32,906 nucleotides of DNA, taken from assembly GCA_025459125.1 (NCBI GenBank), contig JALORE010000048.1, positions 1-32,906 of the forward strand, given 5' to 3'. The position numbers and the translations under genes were made by a program. Below the pieces are notes generated by a model. It was not told where the DNA came from. It ran no database searches and worked only from the letters and a program-made list of their open reading frames with translations. The DNA comes from Planctomycetota bacterium (lineage in GTDB: Bacteria; Planctomycetota; Phycisphaerae; Sedimentisphaerales; Anaerobacaceae). The first letter of the stretch is position 1, and each line of letters starts with the position of its first letter. Below are positions 7,481 through 16,266 of this stretch, piece after piece.

Positions 7481-8941
7481 ATGAGAGACTCACAAGTCTC
7501 CAGCCGGTTCTCCCGGCGCATGCTGCTGCAGGCCATGGGTGGAACCGCGACCGCTTTGTCCCTGAGCACGCATCCCTGGCTGGGCAGCCTGGCCCTGGCC
7601 CAGCCGGCGGGCGGGCCCAAGAAGCCCGCCGTCGTCCGGGCGGCGTTTCTGTACCCGCCGACCGAGACGCTCCGGCAAGCGGGCTACTATAGCTGGCCCG
7701 GCTCGAACTTCGACGCCGAGGGCCGCCAGCAGCAGTACACCGGCAAACTCCGGGCGCTGGAAACGAAGCTGGGCATTCGCGTCGCGCCCGAGCCGGTGTC
7801 GCTCGATGCCGAGGCGGCGGTCACGCAGTTCATCAACCAGGCCAAAGCCGAGCCGCCGGACGCCCTGTTCCTGGTGCCTTTGAAGAAGGGGCATTGGCCG
7901 CTCCTGACGCGAATCGTCACGGAAACGAAACTGCCGACAGTCGTGCTCGCCCCGCTCGGCGTGCTGCTGGCACCGATGGTGCGCGAGCTGCACCGCCAGA
8001 GCGGCGTCTACATGATTAACTCCCTCGACAACTTCGACGCGGTCGAGCAGGGCCTGCGGATGGTCCGGACCGCCGCGTGGATGAAGCAGGCCGTCATCCT
8101 CAACATCGCGCGGAAGGCCGCGTCGGATCGGACGGTCCCGCACCTTGGGACCAGGGTCCACACGGTGGCCAACACCGGGTACATCGACGAGTTCAAGCGG
8201 ACCGGGGCCACGGACGAAGTCAAAGAGCTGGCCGCCCGGTACAAGAACAATGCCACGAAGATTCTCCAGCCCACGGAGGAGGATATCTTCGATGCCGCCC
8301 GGGCGAGCGTCGCCTTGAAGCACGTCGTGGAGGCTGCCAAGGTGGACGCCATGATGATGGAGTGCCTGCCGGGTCTGCAGCATCCGCACCAGCACGTGCC
8401 GCCCTGCATGGGGTTCATGGATATGCGGGATCGGGGCGTGCCCGCGGGCTGCGAGTCCGATCTGGACGCGACGCTGACCATGATGCTCCTGCAGTACCTG
8501 TTCGAGACACCCGGCTTCCAGCACAACCCGACCGTCGACACCGAAACGAACCACTACTTTTGCGCCCACTGCACGAGCGCCACGCGCATGCGCGGCGTGG
8601 GCGCGCCGCCGGAACCATACACGTTGATGAACCACGCGGAGGCGGGCTGGGGGTGTGTGCCCCGCGTGCTGTTCTCGCCGGGCCAGGAGATCACCGTTAC
8701 CAAGTACCTGTCGGTCCAGGCGGACACGGAGAAGCCGCAGATGCTCGTCTATTCCGGCCGGATGATCGGCTGCCCGCCCGTGCCGCAGGCCGGCGGCTGC
8801 CGTACGAACGCCGAAACAACGATCAACGAGCTGCGGGACGTGGCCGAACTGAAGGGCCAACACCACAACATGGTCTACGGCAACCATGCCGCCGGCCTGC
8901 GGCGCTTCTGCCAGATGTACAACATCGAGGCGGCGGTCTGA
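7481..8941 (+). CDS. Tat-exported sugar isomerase-like protein (L-fucose/L-arabinose isomerase type)
   Basis: A 486-residue protein. The ATG follows AAAGGAAAGGGGCG. A twin-arginine signal (SRRMLLQAMGG) and a hydrophobic stretch ending near LALAQPAGG indicate export. The mature part resembles L-fucose/L-arabinose isomerase-fold proteins: an N-terminal domain with DALFLVPLKKGH, a middle segment MMMECLPGLQ, then PPCMGFMDMRDRG and AGCESDLDATLTMML, as in the family's metal-binding region, and a C-terminal segment ending NHAAGLRRFC. Classical members interconvert aldoses and ketoses in the cytoplasm. The exported planctomycete versions have no assigned substrate, so this may act on a sugar in the periplasm or be a non-catalytic relative. 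It is divergent from the PQQ-propeller operon. Confidence 0.8.
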   Translation: MRDSQVSSRFSRRMLLQAMGGTATALSLSTHPWLGSLALAQPAGGPKKPAVVRAAFLYPPTETLRQAGYYSWPGSNFDAEGRQQQYTGKLRALETKLGIRVAPEPVSLDAEAAVTQFINQAKAEPPDALFLVPLKKGHWPLLTRIVTETKLPTVVLAPLGVLLAPMVRELHRQSGVYMINSLDNFDAVEQGLRMVRTAAWMKQAVILNIARKAASDRTVPHLGTRVHTVANTGYIDEFKRTGATDEVKELAARYKNNATKILQPTEEDIFDAARASVALKHVVEAAKVDAMMMECLPGLQHPHQHVPPCMGFMDMRDRGVPAGCESDLDATLTMMLLQYLFETPGFQHNPTVDTETNHYFCAHCTSATRMRGVGAPPEPYTLMNHAEAGWGCVPRVLFSPGQEITVTKYLSVQADTEKPQMLVYSGRMIGCPPVPQAGGCRTNAETTINELRDVAELKGQHHNMVYGNHAAGLRRFCQMYNIEAAV

Positions 8942-9089
8942 CCGGTACGATGAATTCGTCTGAATTCCAGGAGAAGAGCCCGCCAGGATCTGGCTTCGTT
9001 CGGTCCCAGGCGCTGCGTTCCTGGTGGCAGGCGATGAAACGCGGACCGCTGAACACGAAGGCAATAGCAGGAGTATCTGCCCACAAGAT

Positions 9090-9920
9090 ATGACGTTGTT
9101 CGCTCCCATGTACGCTTCGTTCCGCGCGGCTTCGGGCCGACTCCGACGGCGGTGTTTACCGCTGCCTCATTTTGCCGAGCAGGTCAAAGTCATCGCGCAT
9201 CGGGGCGCGTCGCACCTAGCGCCGGAGAATACGCTGGCGGCCGTGGAACTGGCGTGGCGGTTGGGGGCGGACGCAGTCGAAGTGGATGTGCGTTTGACGC
9301 AGGACCGCCGGATCGTGGCCATCCACGACCCGACGACGGACCGGACGGCCGGCGTCTGCCTGGAGGTCGCAGCGACCCACTCGTCGCACCTGCGCCGGCT
9401 GGATGTCGGTCGCTACAAGCACGCACGGTTCGCCGGCACGTGCATTCCCTACCTGGAGGAAGTGCTCCAGACGGTGCCGCCCGACCGGCAGCTCTTCGTC
9501 GAGCTCAAATGCGGCCCGGAGATTTTGCCGCCGCTGCACGAGACACTGGCGCACAGCGGCAGACAGGCACAGGTCGTCCTGCTCGGGTTCGATCTCGCCA
9601 CGATGAAGGCGGCCAAGCAGAGGATGCCGGAGACCCCGGCCTGCTGGCTTTGCGACAAGCGGGTCTTCGTCTCGTACGGCTGCCGCCTGGTAGAACAGGC
9701 GCGAACGGGAGGGATGGACGGTCTCGACGTCCACTGGTCGGGCCTGACACGGCATTTCTCCCGGGCGGTCAAGGAGGCCGGCCTGGCCCTCTATCTCTGG
9801 ACCGTGGACGATCCGGCGGAGGCGGTCCGTTTCCAGGCCATGGGTGTCGACGGCATCACAACCAACCGCCCGGGCTGGATTCGACACCGCGGCGCCGTAG
9901 TGGACGGGACGGCGGCGTAA
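9090..9920 (+). CDS. Glycerophosphodiester phosphodiesterase
   Basis: About 276 residues and clearly of the GDPD family, which hydrolyses glycerophosphodiesters to glycerol-3-phosphate and an alcohol. The catalytic set is intact: IAHRGASHLAPENT (His37, Arg38), E-V-D (Glu64, Asp66) and IHD (His79, Asp80), plus the later FVELK, YLWTVDD and GVDGITTNRP strands of the TIM barrel. The N-terminus is uncertain. ATG at 9090 gives a 30-residue arginine-rich extension before the barrel; ATG at 9108 is an alternative, and neither has a good ribosome site. No signal peptide is obvious. It lies 148 bases downstream of the sugar-isomerase-like gene on the same strand. The gap holds nothing recognisable. Confidence 0.92.
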   Translation: MTLFAPMYASFRAASGRLRRRCLPLPHFAEQVKVIAHRGASHLAPENTLAAVELAWRLGADAVEVDVRLTQDRRIVAIHDPTTDRTAGVCLEVAATHSSHLRRLDVGRYKHARFAGTCIPYLEEVLQTVPPDRQLFVELKCGPEILPPLHETLAHSGRQAQVVLLGFDLATMKAAKQRMPETPACWLCDKRVFVSYGCRLVEQARTGGMDGLDVHWSGLTRHFSRAVKEAGLALYLWTVDDPAEAVRFQAMGVDGITTNRPGWIRHRGAVVDGTAA

Positions 9921-9947
9921 CCGACTACGGGCGGCCGGACAGCATCC

Positions 9948-10718
9948 TTACCGACCCGAGATTGGGCCCCGGCCCCTGCGCCACCAGCCGACCAGACTCG
10001 CTCCCAAACCGACCAGCACGAGCGCCCCGGGGGCCGGAATGACCACCGGAGGCCCAGTTACGGAGCCATGAAGATTGATCGAGTCGTTGCCGCACCAGTT
10101 GCTCATGTGGAGGCCGACGAACCAAGCCTGACCATACCCGCCCACGATATCCCACGGGACCGCAGCTTCGAGGATGTAGGTTCCGAATTCCAGATTCGGG
10201 TAGTGCGCGACCGCGACGGTACCCTCACCGACGACCGTGCCTCCCAGCGCGCGGAACGGCGACCCCTGCCAGCCATCCGGCCACTCCTTCGCCGTGGTGA
10301 GAGACCAGACCGGGTCATGCCGTACCTGTCCTACGTGGTCGGCCCCCACCAGGAGCGCGTATTCCAGCCCCGTTACGACCCCATGCTCCGAGACGGTCAT
10401 GTCGCCGTTGAGGTCGATACCGATGTCCCCGGCGCCTTCCAGGGGCACCAGGGGATGTGAGCTGACCACGCCGAGGTACAATTGCCCCGCATCGTTATCG
10501 AAGTACATGGCCTCGAAATCATAGCTCTCGCTGTAAGCCGCCGCGTGGTAGAAATTCACGTTGTTGGTCTCGGTGAAATCCGCCGGCGGGTTGGGAATCC
10601 AATCCACAAAAGGGGTCACACCCCAATCGGACAGGCTTCCATCCACAGTATAGCCTGCGAAGGCAGCACTCGTGAGCGCCCACCCCAACACGACCCAGAC
10701 GGTCATCGCGCTTCTCAT
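9948..10718 (-). CDS. PEP-CTERM-like exported protein, possibly carbohydrate-binding
   Basis: A 256-residue protein. The start at 10718 follows GGAGGAG closely and begins a signal peptide (MRSAMTVWVVLGWALTSAAFA). The mature part opens YTVDGSLSDWGV, the 'VDG-x-L-x-DW' pattern seen in CBM9/DOMON-like domains of surface proteins, and is rich in aromatic and acidic residues. The C-terminus ends with VIPAPGALVLVGLGAS, then a WWRRGR basic tail: a proline-rich turn, a membrane helix and a positive tail, matching planctomycete PEP-CTERM-type sorting signals. It is therefore probably processed and held at the envelope. Function is unknown. A divergent LamG gene with its own promoter lies across the 444-base intergenic space. 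Confidence 0.8.
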   Translation of the reverse strand: MRSAMTVWVVLGWALTSAAFAGYTVDGSLSDWGVTPFVDWIPNPPADFTETNNVNFYHAAAYSESYDFEAMYFDNDAGQLYLGVVSSHPLVPLEGAGDIGIDLNGDMTVSEHGVVTGLEYALLVGADHVGQVRHDPVWSLTTAKEWPDGWQGSPFRALGGTVVGEGTVAVAHYPNLEFGTYILEAAVPWDIVGGYGQAWFVGLHMSNWCGNDSINLHGSVTGPPVVIPAPGALVLVGLGASLVGWWRRGRGPISGR

Positions 10719-10882
10719 CACATTCTCCTCCATCCCTTCTGCGCGCAAGCCGCAACGGCCGGCTACACCGCAACCTTCGCGGTGTCCCGCATCGCGACAG
10801 TAGGGACACCGCTCTCCTATTTCACTGGCGCTATGCGCCACATTATGTGTTCCTGTCCCTCCCGACCTTACAGTCCGCCTAT

Positions 10883-10912
10883 ATGATAGCCGCAGGGGGG
10901 CCCCCTTGTCAA
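10883..10912 (-). promoter_or_regulatory. Promoter for the PEP-CTERM-like gene
   Basis: On the reverse strand TTGACA and TATCAT are separated by 18 bases. The -35 box is perfect and the -10 box matches five of six positions. The spacer contains a run of G then C. The promoter lies about 165 bases upstream of the start codon, leaving a long leader. Confidence 0.65.
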
Positions 10913-10975
10913 GAGAAATCCGCCGCCGCTTCCCGTTCGTCCTCGGATGCGCCACCGTTCTGTCGGGTTTTTCGG

Positions 10976-11005
10976 TTGACCGCCGGGCGGCGGGTGGAGT
11001 ATACT
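10976..11005 (+). promoter_or_regulatory. Promoter for the LamG/FAD/prepilin block
   Basis: TTGACC (10976-10981), an 18-base spacer and TATACT (11000-11005). It is divergent from the promoter at 10883-10912, with about 60 bases between the two -35 boxes. It would give a leader of about 150 bases before the GTG at 11163. No riboswitch or other RNA structure was recognised in that leader. Confidence 0.65.
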
Positions 11006-11162
11006 CGGTCACGGACGATGGACAAGTACCTGGTTGTCGCGTCAGGAGGGTATGGTGCGCCGGAGGATGGAGTTGGAGCTTGGATCGCAGATCCTGCGCG
11101 GGGGGCCGGTTTGGCCTGCCTGCGTGCATTTCCCGTTTTCGCATCTTGGAAGGAGATTCACC

Positions 11163-13031
11163 GTGTATCGAAAGGGCATCATTCCGGTCATGTTCGGTCT
11201 CGCCTTGTCCCTGCTGCCGGCGGCGACCGTCCGGGCTGACATGGAGGCGGGTCTCGTCGGCTACTGGCCCCTAAACGGCGACGGCCAGGACGCCAGCGGC
11301 AACAACCTTCATGGGACCGTCAGCAAGGCCACGCCCGTGGCCGACCGGCTCGGCTATCCCGACTCCGCCATGTCCTTCACCGGCGCGGCCGATTGCTCCG
11401 TCAATCTCAAAGACCCCGTCGAGCTGCGGCTCACCGGCGCGATGACCCTGGCGGCCTGGGTGAATCTCAAGAAAGGCAACACAAACAACTGCCGGATCAT
11501 TGCCAAGTCGGGCGGCGGTGGGGCCCGGTCCTTCAGCCTGAACATCGAGGCCACATCCGGGGGCGTTACCTTCCCCGCCACGTTCCAGATCGGCACCGGT
11601 GGCGGCGCCAGCAACATGAGCGTGCTCGACAAGAAACCATTGGCCACCGATGAATGGGCCCACATGGTCGGTATCTATCGGCCCGGCGAAGTCATGGAAG
11701 TGTACGTCAACGGCGAGCTGCGCAACACCAACACCACCAGCATCCCTGCCACGCAGCACACGGCCAACAATCTGGCGGTGTTGATCGGCAATCGTCATGC
11801 TGCGACCAACTGCGGCTGGAACGGCCTGATCGATGAGGCCCGCATTTACGGCCGGGCCCTGTCGGCTGCCGATGTCACGGACCTGTTCAAGTACGTCCCC
11901 ACGCCGCGACTGAAGGCCTGGAGCCCCAAGCCGGCCGACGGCGCCGAGGGCGTCGAGAACCCGCTGCTGGAGTGGAAGCCGGGCACCACGGCGGTCCTGC
12001 ACAACGTCTACGTCGGCACCGACCCCAACCTGACCGCGGCGAATCTCATCGGTCCGAAGGTCGCCCTGCTGATGCACTGGTATGCCCCGGGCCTGACGCC
12101 GGGCGTCACCTACTATTGGCGGGTGGACGAAATCGAGGCCGACGGCACGACCACCCACACGGGCGACGTGTGGAGCTTCACGGCCCTGCCGGCGGTGGCC
12201 TATCATCCCACCCCGGCCGATGGCGACAACCAAGTCGCCCTGGGCTCCACGCTCTCCTGGCGGGCGGGCATGAGCGCCACGCAACACAAGGTGTACTTCG
12301 GCACCAGCCTGGACGCGGTCACGCAGGGCCTCCCGTCCGCGGAGAAGGGCACGCAAAAGGAACTGACCCTCGCACCGGGGATGCTGGAGGCTGCGACCGT
12401 CTACTATTGGCGCGTGGACGAGATCACGGCGGACGGCAAGGTGCAGGCGGGCCCGATCTGGGCGTTTGCCACGTTCCTGGGCGTGGACGACTTCGAAAGC
12501 TACACGGACGACGAAGGCGGCCGCATCTACGAAACCTGGATCGACGGCTGGACCAACAGCACCGGCTCAACCGTCGGCAACGTGAAGGCTCCCTTCGCGG
12601 AGCAGACCGTCGTCCATGGCGGCAAGCAGTCGATGCCGATGGACTACAACAACGTGAACGCCCCGTACTATTCCGAGGCCGAGCGGTCCTGGACGTCGCA
12701 GCAGAACTGGACGACCGACGGCGTGGATACCCTGGTGCTCTACGTCCGCGGCCGGACCGCCAACGCAAACGAGGCGCTGTACCTGGTGGTGGAAGACAGC
12801 GCGGGCAAGAAAGCCACCGTGAAGTATGCCGATAACGCCGTGTTCAAGGCGACGGCATGGGCCCAGTGGAAGATCCCGCTGAGCGACGTCAGCGCCGCCG
12901 GCGTGAACCTGGCCCGGGTCAAGAAGCTGGTCATCGGCGTCGGCAATCGGACGAACCCCGCCAAGGGCGGCGCCGGGCGGCTCTACATCGACGACATCCG
13001 GCTCCTGCGGCCGGCCCCGGCCCAGCCTTGA
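11163..13031 (+). CDS. Secreted LamG protein with two YYWRVDE modules and a C-terminal carbohydrate-binding-like domain
   Basis: A 622-residue protein starting at GTG (11163), preceded by AAGGAG. A signal peptide covers about residues 1-25. A concanavalin A-like LamG domain (about 30-240) opens LVGYWPLNGDGQDASGN and ends GLIDEARIYGRALS. Two roughly 95-residue fibronectin-like modules follow, each with HN/HKVYFGT and YYWRVDEI and ending in W.F.T/A (about 250-342 and 343-437). A C-terminal ~185-residue domain begins VDDFESYTDDEGGRIYETW and ends GRLYIDDIRLL, like a jelly-roll carbohydrate-binding module. LamG domains bind glycans or proteins; no catalytic residues are seen. It is probably a surface or secreted binding protein. 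It heads a co-directional block and shares all its domain types with three proteins downstream. Confidence 0.88.
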   Translation: MYRKGIIPVMFGLALSLLPAATVRADMEAGLVGYWPLNGDGQDASGNNLHGTVSKATPVADRLGYPDSAMSFTGAADCSVNLKDPVELRLTGAMTLAAWVNLKKGNTNNCRIIAKSGGGGARSFSLNIEATSGGVTFPATFQIGTGGGASNMSVLDKKPLATDEWAHMVGIYRPGEVMEVYVNGELRNTNTTSIPATQHTANNLAVLIGNRHAATNCGWNGLIDEARIYGRALSAADVTDLFKYVPTPRLKAWSPKPADGAEGVENPLLEWKPGTTAVLHNVYVGTDPNLTAANLIGPKVALLMHWYAPGLTPGVTYYWRVDEIEADGTTTHTGDVWSFTALPAVAYHPTPADGDNQVALGSTLSWRAGMSATQHKVYFGTSLDAVTQGLPSAEKGTQKELTLAPGMLEAATVYYWRVDEITADGKVQAGPIWAFATFLGVDDFESYTDDEGGRIYETWIDGWTNSTGSTVGNVKAPFAEQTVVHGGKQSMPMDYNNVNAPYYSEAERSWTSQQNWTTDGVDTLVLYVRGRTANANEALYLVVEDSAGKKATVKYADNAVFKATAWAQWKIPLSDVSAAGVNLARVKKLVIGVGNRTNPAKGGAGRLYIDDIRLLRPAPAQP

Positions 13032-13076
13032 GGGCTCGACGAGTCCTGACGATCGATCCTGGAGACGATGCTGGCT

Positions 13077-13109
13077 GGATCGCCGGCAACCACCCGTTGC
13101 CGGCGATCC
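13077..13109 (+). terminator. Strong hairpin after the first LamG gene
   Basis: A perfect 14-bp stem (GGATCGCCGGCAAC / GTTGCCGGCGATCC) with a 5-base loop, 45 bases downstream of the LamG stop. An outer GCTGG/CCAGC pair extends it. No T-tract follows, so it may be an RNA-stabilising or partial-termination hairpin rather than a classical terminator. Confidence 0.5.
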
Positions 13110-13238
13110 CCAGCACGTTCAGGACGGAGGGCTCATGATACATCCGGGACTTTTTGGTCGGGCGGTCAGCACGTGGAAGGGATGTCTTCCGTGTCGCGGT
13201 TCGTCGGCCCGGCGCCGGGGCTGAAGGAGATTCGAGAA

Positions 13239-16235
13239 ATGCGATGGGTCTGTGCCTGCCTGCTGTTGACTCTGTTCGCCCACCCAGCGGGCAGCGCCGA
13301 GTTCGTCCCGCAGAGCGCGCGACACATCCCGGTGGTGCATCAGGCCGATGTGATCGTCGTGGGCGGCACGCTGGGCGCCGTGGCCGCCGCTACGGAAGCC
13401 GCCCGAGAAGGTGCCAGGGTGCTCTTGGTCGGCGCGCGTCCATCCGTGGGAGAAGACCTCTGTGCGACGATGCATCTGTGGCTCGAAGAACCAGAGCCGG
13501 CGCCAGGCGAATTGACAGGAAAGATCTTCTCCGGTCGGCGGACCACCACGCCCCTGTGCGTCAAGCAGGTCCTGGAGGCGGCCTTGCTCGAAGCCGGGGC
13601 GGATTTTCTGCTCTGCTGCTATCCGACAGATCTTCTGGTGGATCGCGACGGCGCGCCGGCGGGAATCGTGATGGCCAATCGTGCCGGACGGCAGGCGGTG
13701 ATCGGCAAGGTGATCGTCGATGCGACGGAGCGTGCCATCGTGGCGGGATGGGCCGGTGCGCAGCGGCGTCCGTGGGTACCCGGAGAGCAAAGCTGCCGCC
13801 GCGTGGTCCTGGGGGGCAAGGCCGGCCGCCGCGAAGTTCCCGCCCGGGAAGTCCCCGCCGGGATTACCACAAATGGCCAGGAACCTCTCTACTACGAGTA
13901 CACGCTCGATCTGGACCTGGGGGACGGGAGCTTCGCCGCCTTGGCCCGGGCCGAACACCGGGCGCGGGACATCACCTATCGGGAGGGTCAACTCCGGGCG
14001 GCTGAGCGGCTGTTTTTTGTTCCCACGGATTCAATTCTGGGGGAAATGCCGCCGGCCGGAACGAACGTGGGGAACCCCTTTCCGATACAGCACTTCACGG
14101 CCGCAGGCTGCACCCGGCTTTACGTGCTCAGCGCTTCCGCGGACATCCCGCGCGACCAGGTGCAGGCAGGTCTGCGCCCGGACAGCGTCGAGAGAACCGG
14201 GCGCATGATCGGCCGGGCTGCCGCCCGGCAGGCACGCGGGCTGGGTACTCCCCGCGAGGTCTCGCTCAAGGTGGACTCCGCGCCGCCGGGTCAGGCGGGT
14301 GACGTGCGTGAGGTACTGCACGGGTTGCGGCCCACGGACCGCTTGACCCAAACCGTCTCGGCCGGCGCCTGCGGGGTGCCGGTCCTGGCGGACGTGGACG
14401 TCGTCATCGTCGGCGGCGGGACCTCGGGCGCCTGCGCTGCCATCGGGGCAGCCCGGCAAGGAGTCAAGGTTCTGGTGGTCGAATACCAGGAAGGGCTCGG
14501 CGGCGTGGGGACCCTGGGCTTGATCGGCCGGCCCTACCATGGCCGGCTGTCGGGTTTCACCCGCGAAGTCCCGTTCTGTGACAAGGACCATAACACCGAA
14601 AGCAAAATGGAGTGGTTCCGCAGCGAGATCCGCAAGGCCGGCGGAGAAGTCTGGCTGGGCGTGCTCGGCTGCGGGGCCTTCCTGGACGGCAATGTCGTCA
14701 AAGGCGTACTGGTTGCGACCCCCCTGGGGCGCGGCGCGATCCGGGCGAAGGTGGTCATCGACGCGACCGGCAACGCCGATGTGGCCGTGGCGGCGGGCGC
14801 CGAGGCCATGTTCGGCGGCGATGCGGCGGACATCGCCCTGCAGGGAACCGGCCTGCCTCAGCGCAGCCCGGGAGCGACCTATGTCAACACCGACTACCTG
14901 CTGGTGGACGAGGCGGACGTTCGCGATGTCTGGCGGGCCTTCGTGGGTGTGCGTCTGACCAGCTCCGCGGCTTCCTACGATATGGGTCCCCTCATTCAGT
15001 CCCGCGAGCGTCGGCGTGTGGTAGGCGATCACGTGCTCTCGTACCTGGATCAGATCGCCGGCCGCACGTACCCCGATTCGATCGTATTCTCGGGGAGCGA
15101 TTACGACTCACACGGCTACCCGAGCGAACCCTACTTCGCCCTGATCCCGCACACGGAGCAGACCCGCAAGGCCAACCATCCTGCCCCGGGCGGGACCTGC
15201 TATACCCCCTACCGCTGTCTGTTGCCGCGTGGGTTGGAGGGCCTCCTGGTCATCGGCCTGGGCATGAGCATGCACCGGGACGCCACCGCCATGGTCCGGA
15301 TGCAGTTGGACCTGCACAACCAGGGCTACGCGGCCGGCGTGGCGGCGGCCCTGGCCGTTCGGAGCGACTGCACGCCCAGACGCATCGATGTCAAGGCGTT
15401 GCAGAAGCACCTCGTGGAGATCGGCAACCTGCCTGAGAACGTGCTGACGGACCGCGATTCGTTTCCCCTGCCCGACAGCCTGGTTCACGCGGCGGTTCGG
15501 GACTATACCGATGGAACCCGGTCGCGCGCGGCCCGGTGCGAGGCTTTGGCCATCATCCTGACGCACACCGAGGTGGCGCGGGCACCGTTGAAACAGGCAT
15601 TCGCCGCCGCCACGGGCGAAGCCCGGATCGACTATGCGAAGCTGCTCGGTTGCCTGGGAGAGCGCGACGTGGTACCGACCCTGATCGCACGGCTGGAGGA
15701 AGTCACCGAGTGGGATGCCAAGATCGACCAGGGCGTCATGGCAGAATACGCGCACCTGCCCACGCCCATCGATGCATTGATCCTCGCGCTCGGCGGCACC
15801 CATGATCGGGAGGCCGTGCCGGCTCTTCTGAAGAAACTGGATACCCTCAATCCTGACGTGACGCTCTCGCACCACCGCGCCCTGGCCCTGGCCCTGGAAC
15901 AACTGGCAGCCCCCGCCGCCGCGGAGCCTTTGGCCCGGCTGCTGAACCAGCCGGGAATGCGGGGTCACGCCATGAAGGGCCTGGAGCCGCTCGTGGACAA
16001 GCCGGTCGAGCAACGCCGGCGTTTGGCGCCTCTGCGGGAGATCGTGCTGGCCCGCGCCCTGTACCGCTGTGGCGATTGGCAGGGCTTGGGCGAGCGGATC
16101 CTCAGGGACTATCAGCAGGACATCCGCGGTGTCTTCGCGCGACATGCCAGCGCGGTGCTGGCGGCAGGACATGGACGCGGCTCAGGAAGGATGCCCGAGG
16201 GCCGACGGCCGGGCAGCGCTGCTCCCTGGCTCTGA
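13239..16235 (+). CDS. Exported tandem FAD-dependent oxidoreductase with a helical-repeat C-terminus
   Basis: A 998-residue protein. The start at 13239 has GAAGGAGA upstream and gives a signal peptide (MRWVCACLLLTLFAHPAGSA); an upstream in-frame ATG at 13068 is not needed. Two FAD-oxidoreductase (FAD_oxidored-like) units lie in tandem. The first has ADVIVVGGTLGAVAAA (about 37-52) and VIVDATERA. The second has VDVVIVGGGTSGACAA (about 385-400), VVIDATGNADVAVAAG and the C-terminal FAD signature GLGMSMHRDATAMVRMQ. Residues ~750-998 are Leu/Ala-rich helical pairs resembling HEAT repeats. The first Rossmann motif is less canonical (GGTLG against GGGTSG), so the N-terminal unit may bind FAD weakly or not at all. 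Family members oxidise or dehydrate sugars or other substrates; this one's substrate is unknown. It lies 207 bases after the LamG gene and ends 31 bases before the prepilin gene. Confidence 0.88.
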   Translation: MRWVCACLLLTLFAHPAGSAEFVPQSARHIPVVHQADVIVVGGTLGAVAAATEAAREGARVLLVGARPSVGEDLCATMHLWLEEPEPAPGELTGKIFSGRRTTTPLCVKQVLEAALLEAGADFLLCCYPTDLLVDRDGAPAGIVMANRAGRQAVIGKVIVDATERAIVAGWAGAQRRPWVPGEQSCRRVVLGGKAGRREVPAREVPAGITTNGQEPLYYEYTLDLDLGDGSFAALARAEHRARDITYREGQLRAAERLFFVPTDSILGEMPPAGTNVGNPFPIQHFTAAGCTRLYVLSASADIPRDQVQAGLRPDSVERTGRMIGRAAARQARGLGTPREVSLKVDSAPPGQAGDVREVLHGLRPTDRLTQTVSAGACGVPVLADVDVVIVGGGTSGACAAIGAARQGVKVLVVEYQEGLGGVGTLGLIGRPYHGRLSGFTREVPFCDKDHNTESKMEWFRSEIRKAGGEVWLGVLGCGAFLDGNVVKGVLVATPLGRGAIRAKVVIDATGNADVAVAAGAEAMFGGDAADIALQGTGLPQRSPGATYVNTDYLLVDEADVRDVWRAFVGVRLTSSAASYDMGPLIQSRERRRVVGDHVLSYLDQIAGRTYPDSIVFSGSDYDSHGYPSEPYFALIPHTEQTRKANHPAPGGTCYTPYRCLLPRGLEGLLVIGLGMSMHRDATAMVRMQLDLHNQGYAAGVAAALAVRSDCTPRRIDVKALQKHLVEIGNLPENVLTDRDSFPLPDSLVHAAVRDYTDGTRSRAARCEALAIILTHTEVARAPLKQAFAAATGEARIDYAKLLGCLGERDVVPTLIARLEEVTEWDAKIDQGVMAEYAHLPTPIDALILALGGTHDREAVPALLKKLDTLNPDVTLSHHRALALALEQLAAPAAAEPLARLLNQPGMRGHAMKGLEPLVDKPVEQRRRLAPLREIVLARALYRCGDWQGLGERILRDYQQDIRGVFARHASAVLAAGHGRGSGRMPEGRRPGSAAPWL

Positions 16236-16266
16236 TCAGGTTGGATATGGGATGAAGGAAGATCTG

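Noticed and set aside
11006-11162. A riboswitch or small RNA in the long leader of the first LamG gene
   Set aside because: I could not recognise a conserved riboswitch core, and GC-rich DNA folds easily, so no call is made.
13068-13238. An N-terminal extension of the FAD oxidoreductase
   Set aside because: It begins inside a strong hairpin, and the signal peptide and GAAGGAGA site fix the start at 13239.
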